Assembly: GCA_964523795.1 (NCBI GenBank)
Contig: CAZGAO010000001.1
Coordinates: 1 to 64,000 of the forward strand
Origin: SABY01 sp964523795
GTDB taxonomy: Bacteria; Bacteroidota; Bacteroidia; Bacteroidales; 4484-276
Length of the DNA stretch: 64,000 bases
Reading direction: 5' to 3'
Of this stretch, positions 58,726 through 64,000 are shown piece after piece (position 1 is the stretch's first letter; each line of letters starts with the position of its first letter). The translations under genes and the position numbers were made by a program. The notes below the pieces were generated by a model. That model saw only the letters and a list, made by a program, of their open reading frames with translations, ran no database searches and was not told the origin of the DNA.

Positions 58726-61524
58726 TTATCGTATCACAATGTTGATAATTTTTTTGGAGACAACGATAACCTTACTAAGCTGTTTACCCTCAAGCCATTT
58801 TTGGGCAGCCCCGGCGGCAAGTACTTGTTTTTCAACTTCCGTCTTATCCATGTCCACCGGCAGTTCCAGCTTGAAACGCATTTTCCCGTTGAAGGATACC
58901 GGATAAGCAAAGGTGTTTTCGCGCAGCAGTTCTTCGTTAAACTCGGGAAAGGTAGCCACGGCAACGCTTTCGTTATGCCCGAGCAAGTGCCAGAGTTCCT
59001 CGGCAATATGCGGTGCATAAGGCGAAAGGATAATCAAAAGGTCTTCAAGCACCGCTCGTTTATTGCATTTTAATTCGTGCAATTCGTTAACACAGATCAT
59101 AAAATTACTTACGCCGGTATTGAACGAAAACCGCTCGATGTCGTCCTTTATCAATTTTATGGTGCGGTTTATCACCTTCAACTCAGCCTGCGTGGGTGCT
59201 TCATCCGAAATTACAAATTGGTTGTTTTCGTCATGATACAGCCGCCACAGTTTGCGTATAAATCTAAAAACACCCTCGATGCCTTTGGTGTCCCAGGGCT
59301 TATGATTTTTCAGCGGGCCCAAAAACATCTCGTAAAGCCGAAAAGTATCCGCACCATATTTTTCAATGATTTCATCGGGATTCTCGACATTGTACAGAGA
59401 TTTCGACATTTTCTCGATCTCGAAACCGCAGAGGTATTTCCCGTCTTCCAACAAAAATTCAGCATCTGCATTTTCAGGATGGCTGGCTTTAAAGGCTTCC
59501 ACATCCAGTTCATCGTGTTCGTTTACAATGCTTATGTCCACGTGGATTGGTGAGATTGTATTGCTGTCATAATTTTTGAGCAAGCCCAGCGAAACAAAGG
59601 TATTTTCATTTTTAAGGCGATACATAATACTGGATCGACCCTGGATTTTGCCCTGGTTAATCATTTTCTTAAAAGGCTCGTCTTCGCAGGCCAGACCCAG
59701 ATCGTAGAGGAATTTATTCCAGAAGCGGGCATAAATCAGGTGGCCGGTGGCATGTTCGTCGCCGCCAAAATACAGATCCACGCTTTTCCAATAGGCATTG
59801 GCCTCTTTCGAGAAGTAGGCTTCTGCGTTGTGCGGATCCATATATCTGAAATAATATCCGCTGGAGCCTGCAAAGCCGGGCATGGTGTTGGTTTCGATGG
59901 GATAGCCCTCTTTGGTAGTCCAGTTTTTGGCACGCGCCAATGGGGGTTCGCCGCTTTCGGTGGGCAGATATTTATCTACCGGCGGCAGCTCCAGGGGCAG
60001 GTCTTTTTCATCAAACACGTAAGGAATTCCCTCCTTGTAATACATCGGAAAGGGTTCGCCCCAATAGCGCTGACGGCTAAATGCTGCATCGCGCAGGCGG
60101 AAATTAACCCGGCGTTTCCCAAGGCCTTCTTTCTCGATATAATCGATAATCGTAGCAATAGCTTCGCTTACTTCCATTCCAGTGATCATTCCCGAATTTA
60201 TCATCACACCCTCTTTAGCATCGTACGAATCTTCCCATTCTCTGGGGTCGGTCATGGGCTGGTCTTTTTGCTTCACCACCTGCATCACCGGCAACAGGAA
60301 ATGACGGGCAAAGGCAAAGTCGCGGCTATCGTGGGCAGGCACGGCCATAATTGCTCCGGTGCCATAGCCGGCCAGCACGTAGTCGGCAATATAAATCTTC
60401 ATGCGCTCGCCGTTGAGCGGATTGATAGCAAAGGCACCGGTAAAAACGCCGCTCACCTTTTTCACCTCGGTCATGCGTTCGCGCTCCGAGCGATTTTTCG
60501 ATTTGGTGATATATTCACTCACCGGGCCACGATTTTGGGGCGTGGTGAGTTGCAAAGCCAGCTCGTGCTCAGGAGCCAAAACCATAAAGGTAGCACCAAA
60601 AAGCGTGTCGGGGCGGGTAGTAAAAACTTCGATCTCTTCTTTGCGATCCTCAACCTTAAAATTAAGGCTCGCACCCTGCGAACGGCCGATCCAGTTGCGT
60701 TGAATATCTTTCACCGAATCAAACCAGTCCACCCTTTCGAGGCCTTCCAAAAGACGCTCGGCATAAGCGGTAATCCGCAGCGACCATTGGCTCATTTCTT
60801 TGCGCACCACCGGATGACCTCCGCGCACGGAGTATCCCTCGCTCACTTCATCGTTGGCCAGCACCGTGCCCAGCTCGGGGCACCAGTTCACCATGGTATC
60901 GGCGAGGTAGGCCAGACGGTATTTCATCAGTATTTCGCGCTGATCTTTTTCGCTCATGGCTTTCCATGCGGCGGCATCAAAGTGCTCGTGCTCATCGGCA
61001 AAAGCGTTTATGCTTTGGCTTCCCTGATTCTCAAAATGCTTGATCAGCTTTTCGATGGGCTGCGCCTTGTCGGTATTTTTATCATACCAATGCTCGAAAA
61101 GCTGGATAAAAGTCCATTGTGTCCACTTGTAATATTTTGGATCGCTGGTTTTAACCTGCCGATCCCAATCGTATGCAAAGCCAATCTGATCGAGTTGCTG
61201 GCGATATCGCTTGATGTTTTTTTCTGTAGTAATTTCAGGATGTGTTCCGGTTTTGATGGCATATTGCTCGGCGGGCAAACCGTAGGCATCGTAGCCCATG
61301 GGATGCAGCACATTGAAGCCTTTAAGCGTTTTGTAGCGGGCGTAAATATCGGAGGCAATATATCCCAGGGGATGACCCACGTGCAGGCCGGCACCCGAAG
61401 GATAGGGAAACATATCCAAAATATAATATTTGGGTTTATCCGAATGGTTAGAAGCCTTAAAGGTTTTATGCTCGCTCCAGAAGTGCTGCCATTTTTTTTC
61501 GATATCCTGAAAATTGTAATCCAT
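58726..61524 (-). CDS. leuS: leucyl-tRNA synthetase
   Basis: 932 residues. The class I HIGH motif is LHVGHPLGY (near residue 48) and KMSKS is at about 705 (MSKSLYNVENPDEI). The editing (CP1) domain lies between, with the T-rich peptide TTRPDTLFGATFMV and the conserved DSRDFAFA. It charges tRNA-Leu. Longer than the E. coli protein (860) mainly through insertions in the middle, as usual for the phylum. Confidence 0.96.
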   Translation of the reverse strand: MDYNFQDIEKKWQHFWSEHKTFKASNHSDKPKYYILDMFPYPSGAGLHVGHPLGYIASDIYARYKTLKGFNVLHPMGYDAYGLPAEQYAIKTGTHPEITTEKNIKRYRQQLDQIGFAYDWDRQVKTSDPKYYKWTQWTFIQLFEHWYDKNTDKAQPIEKLIKHFENQGSQSINAFADEHEHFDAAAWKAMSEKDQREILMKYRLAYLADTMVNWCPELGTVLANDEVSEGYSVRGGHPVVRKEMSQWSLRITAYAERLLEGLERVDWFDSVKDIQRNWIGRSQGASLNFKVEDRKEEIEVFTTRPDTLFGATFMVLAPEHELALQLTTPQNRGPVSEYITKSKNRSERERMTEVKKVSGVFTGAFAINPLNGERMKIYIADYVLAGYGTGAIMAVPAHDSRDFAFARHFLLPVMQVVKQKDQPMTDPREWEDSYDAKEGVMINSGMITGMEVSEAIATIIDYIEKEGLGKRRVNFRLRDAAFSRQRYWGEPFPMYYKEGIPYVFDEKDLPLELPPVDKYLPTESGEPPLARAKNWTTKEGYPIETNTMPGFAGSSGYYFRYMDPHNAEAYFSKEANAYWKSVDLYFGGDEHATGHLIYARFWNKFLYDLGLACEDEPFKKMINQGKIQGRSSIMYRLKNENTFVSLGLLKNYDSNTISPIHVDISIVNEHDELDVEAFKASHPENADAEFLLEDGKYLCGFEIEKMSKSLYNVENPDEIIEKYGADTFRLYEMFLGPLKNHKPWDTKGIEGVFRFIRKLWRLYHDENNQFVISDEAPTQAELKVINRTIKLIKDDIERFSFNTGVSNFMICVNELHELKCNKRAVLEDLLIILSPYAPHIAEELWHLLGHNESVAVATFPEFNEELLRENTFAYPVSFNGKMRFKLELPVDMDKTEVEKQVLAAGAAQKWLEGKQLSKVIVVSKKIINIVIR

Positions 61525-61736
61525 TGCTGTAATATTTAATAAAATAAAATTGCCCGCGAAAATAGGAAAACTATTGCTAAGCGCAATTTTGCAGATGGTA
61601 AATTATCATCACCAAAAAACCGTAATAGAAAATGGAAACTCAACGCAGCCTTAGCCTTATTCAATTGGGTGATGGAAATTAATACGGCAGATTTCAAAAG
61701 GCTAAGAGCAATATTTTTTTTTTGTTAAAAAAAATC

Positions 61737-62330
61737 ATGCGGAAATTTTTTGCTTGCATCGCGTTTGTATTTCTCTTTTCCAACACCACCTTTGGTCAAA
61801 GCGAAGAGTATTTTGTAACTTTTGATAACGATACCGTTTACGTTGACTTTAGAATAATGTTAAGTCTCGGTTTTTATAACCTAACCTGGCAAATGAAGTA
61901 TAACGATTCATTGGGCGAGGTTGGTAAATTATCTCCAAAACATGCACGGGAGGTTTATCTTTGTGTGGAAGGAGAGCAGTACCACTTTATCTCGATATTG
62001 AATACACCCAGATTGCCAAGCCCACCAACCCTGAGCGGGCTAAGATTTTTTGCAGAATTAAAGGTGGATGGTTATCTAAAACTTGTTACCTATTATGGGA
62101 TGACACTATGGGGTTTTTCTCCATATCCAGACATACGCAACATTATGATCAAGCCTGATAACGAAATGTTGTTTTTAAACCAATTTGGAATCAGAAAGAA
62201 AATCATGAAATTTCTTTCCGATTGCCCTGAACTCGTTCAAAAATTAAAGGAAAAAGATAAGTCGCTAAAATGGGATGATCAGATTACCCGATATTACAAT
62301 TTACACTGTGGAAGTAGACAAGGGAAATAA
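61737..62330 (+). CDS. secreted protein of unknown function
   Basis: 197 residues from ATG 61737 (an in-frame TTG at 61722 is less likely). Signal peptide about 1-19 (ending TFGQ). The mature part is beta-rich at first (YFVTFDNDTVYVDFR), with a basic and helical tail. No family is recognised. It stands alone between leuS (divergent) and a long repeat-filled region. Confidence 0.65.
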   Translation: MRKFFACIAFVFLFSNTTFGQSEEYFVTFDNDTVYVDFRIMLSLGFYNLTWQMKYNDSLGEVGKLSPKHAREVYLCVEGEQYHFISILNTPRLPSPPTLSGLRFFAELKVDGYLKLVTYYGMTLWGFSPYPDIRNIMIKPDNEMLFLNQFGIRKKIMKFLSDCPELVQKLKEKDKSLKWDDQITRYYNLHCGSRQGK

Positions 62331-62757
62331 TTCTCGGATCAAATCACGATTTTAGAAAGCGTAAAAAATGAAGCAGTAAAAAGCTCGATGATGTTTATTA
62401 GCTCAGGCTGAAGGCCTGGAACATCAAAACACAAAAACACCCCAATGATCACCAGCAGGCCGTAGGTCTGCCACAGCGTTAGGATCAAATCGCTCCGGCT
62501 GAGAATTTATCTTTTTGCAAAACCGGGTTTCAGCCCTTCAGGCTGATGGGGTTTGGGCTGTCTTATTTGGTCAGGCGATGCCTGACCTTGTGATGTAACA
62601 GCCTTTCAGGCTGTGAAGGATAGCGTTGTAACCGGGATAAAACTTTGGATACGCTGATTTTTAAAAAGGCAAGGGCTTACTTTTGAAATTGATAAAAAAA
62701 GTTTGAATTTTATTTGGAAATTAACGGTATACCTTTGTGGCATGAAAATATGGGATA

Positions 62758-62792
62758 GCCACTAAGCCACCAAGGCACCAAGAAACACTAAG
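62758..62792 (+). repeat. CACTAAG/CACCAAG heptad repeat
   Basis: GCCACTAAGCCACCAAGGCA then CCAAGAAACACTAAG: five near-copies of the heptad CACYAAG. The other copies are at 7311, 16627 and 57023. Confidence 0.6.
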
Positions 62793-62918
62793 TTCTTCAG
62801 GAAGAATTTTGCGACATGTAGATTTGCGATAACATTGCTATAAACATTTGATTAAAAGCTCATGGGTCAGCAGGACTGTTTCTTTAATTCGGAACACGTA
62901 ACGAATAACAATGAACAA

Positions 62919-62986
62919 TTAATGCCGGGCAAAGCCCGAGCATCCTCGAAAAATTAAGAAAATCGTAGATTTTCTATTTTTCGGGA
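62919..62986 (-). repeat. dispersed palindromic repeat, copy A5
   Basis: On the minus strand TCCCGAAAAATAGAAAATC-TAC-GATTTTCTTAATTTTTCGAG-GA: about 16 paired bases with a 2-base bulge. A second stem GAGCTCGGGC-TTT-GCCCGGC-type hairpin and CATTAATTG follow. It is the best-paired copy and lies beyond the 3' end of the proline dehydrogenase gene. Confidence 0.75.
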
Positions 62987-63014
62987 CGGATAACGATTAA
63001 CGATTAACCAACAA

Positions 63015-64000
63015 CTACCTCCCTTTCCTCCGGCTCATCTCGCGCGAAATCAAACTTAGCTCTCGGCTGGTCTGTCCTTTAACCGAGGTGTTTTCTTCGG
63101 CGCGGCGCACCAGATATGGGATAACATGCTCTACCGGGCCATAAGGTACATATTTGGCCACATTGAAACCGGCGTGTGCCAGATTGAAACTGATGTGGTC
63201 GCTCATGCCATAAAGCTGCGAAAACCAAACCCGCTGGTCATCTTTGGCCAGGCCTTTTTCTTCGATGAGCTGGCTAAGATAATTCGAGCTATACTCGTTG
63301 TGGGTTCCGTTAAAAATTACAATGCGATCGAGGTGATCGATACAAAATTTCAGGGCTGCATTATAATCGCGGTCGGTGCTTTCTTTTTCGGGCTGGATGG
63401 GCGAGGGGTAGCCCATTTCCTTCGCCCGCTCGCGCTCTTTTTCCATATATGCCCCGCGTACAAATTTGGCTCCCAGGAAGTAATTTCCTTCTGTGGCTTT
63501 TTTGTAGGATTGTTTAAGAAAATCCAGCCGGTCGTGGCGATACATTTGGAAAGTGTTGAAAACGATGGCTTGCTCGGTATTGTATTTTATCATCATGGCT
63601 TCCACTACTTCATCAATAAAGGGCTGATACCACGAATCTTCGGCATCGATAAGTATGGGCGTGTTATTTTGATGGGCAGCATGGCAAAGCGTTTCTATCC
63701 TGCTGCGAAAGCGGTCGGCTTCCAGGCTTTCTTCTTTGCTCAGGCTTTGACCGGCACTTACTTTTTCGAGTATCTCAGTACGGGTAAAAGCCGTGGGTTT
63801 AAAAACGGCAAAGGGAATATTGGCATCCTTCGAGGCATTGTCGATCGACTTGAGGGTTTCGAGCAGGGCCGCCTTGATTTCTTCATCCGATTCCTTACCT
63901 TCCACCGAAAAATCCAGAATGGCTTTCACATGGTATTCTTCCAGGTTCCTTACTGTTGGACTGCATTCCACAATGGTTTCGCCGCCTACAAACTGCTTAT
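63015..64000 (-). CDS. proline dehydrogenase, 5' partial
   Basis: The frame is open to the last base of the window (KQFVGGETIVEC is encoded at the edge), so the N-terminus is missing; at least 328 residues are present. The blocks LIDAEDSWYQPFIDEV, YMEKERERAKEMGYPSPI, FNGTHNEYSS and FSQLYGMSDHISFNLAHAGF belong to the FAD-dependent PRODH barrel (PutA-like catalytic domain). It oxidises proline to pyrroline-5-carboxylate as the first step of proline use. The end MSRRKGR is typical of the stand-alone Bacteroidota form. Confidence 0.92.
   Translation of the reverse strand, partial: KQFVGGETIVECSPTVRNLEEYHVKAILDFSVEGKESDEEIKAALLETLKSIDNASKDANIPFAVFKPTAFTRTEILEKVSAGQSLSKEESLEADRFRSRIETLCHAAHQNNTPILIDAEDSWYQPFIDEVVEAMMIKYNTEQAIVFNTFQMYRHDRLDFLKQSYKKATEGNYFLGAKFVRGAYMEKERERAKEMGYPSPIQPEKESTDRDYNAALKFCIDHLDRIVIFNGTHNEYSSNYLSQLIEEKGLAKDDQRVWFSQLYGMSDHISFNLAHAGFNVAKYVPYGPVEHVIPYLVRRAEENTSVKGQTSRELSLISREMSRRKGR

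Larger units (their letters stand above)
62331..63014. repeat. 684-bp gap filled with small hairpins and dispersed repeats
   Basis: No gene is seen. Small perfect stems lie at 62455-62471 (GCAGGCC-GTA-GGTCTGC), 62531-62545 (CAGCC-CTTCA-GGCTG), 62570-62586 (GTCAGGC-GAT-GCCTGAC) and 62599-62613 (CAGCC-TTTCA-GGCTG), a phylum-typical cluster built on the block AGCCT-n-AGGCT. Heptad repeats (62758-62792) and A5 follow. Confidence 0.6.

Noticed and set aside
59740..61539. 599-codon frame on the plus strand
   Set aside because: It is the antisense shadow of leuS; the leuS reading has all synthetase motifs.

Overview
The window is chromosomal DNA from a member of the Bacteroidota, most likely class Bacteroidia. 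The evidence is: type IX secretion (T9SS) cargo proteins with both type A and type B C-terminal sorting domains, a PorP/SprF outer-membrane protein, DUF4175, an NtrY-like multi-membrane histidine kinase, the three-gene biotin-dependent acyl-CoA carboxylase set, LytS/LytTR regulation, and promoters of the TTG-N(18-20)-TAnnTTTG type in place of the usual -35/-10. There is no phage, plasmid or rRNA operon. A 10-base run of N at 25483-25492 marks an assembly gap, so synteny across that point is inferred.

Layout. 1-10.4 kb: a secretion and surface block with three large T9SS cargo proteins and a PorP/SprF protein. 10.5-17 kb: a PIN-type toxin-antitoxin pair, acylphosphatase, the proton-translocating transhydrogenase operon pntAA-pntAB-pntB, a fluoride channel with its DUF190 partner, and a DUF493 protein. 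17.3-25.3 kb: a Pif1/RecD-like helicase, tRNA-Asn, a PfkB-family nucleoside kinase, an ExbB-ExbD-TonB operon, folB and gltX. 25.7-38.2 kb: a secreted C45-type Ntn hydrolase, DUF4175 protein, ybeY, mnmG flanked by two perfect parS sites, a methyltransferase and a 1234-residue histidine kinase. 38.3-51.6 kb: an accessory-rich stretch with the acyl-CoA carboxylase operon, nadA, rpiB and lutB, mixed with an orphan antitoxin, a nucleotidyltransferase pair, a broken higB with intact higA, an MqsR-like toxin with a Panacea-domain antitoxin, and hicAB. 51.8-64 kb: two tandem secreted paralogues, LiaF-like/LytS/LytTR regulators, a YqiA-like hydrolase, comF, a DUF3108 protein, leuS, a small secreted protein and proline dehydrogenase cut by the window end.

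Most striking non-coding content: (i) two 16/16 parS sites either side of mnmG and, 12 kb away, an AT-rich 580-bp intergenic region with several DnaA-box-like 9-mers, which together suggest this window may lie in the origin domain; (ii) at least five families of dispersed palindromic repeats filling the intergenic spaces, two of which supply the stop codon of the neighbouring gene; (iii) a 5 x 20-bp tandem array next to tRNA-Asn. The clearest gene-level oddities are higB with an in-frame stop and the MqsR/MqsA-like-Panacea pair with an eroded zinc finger.
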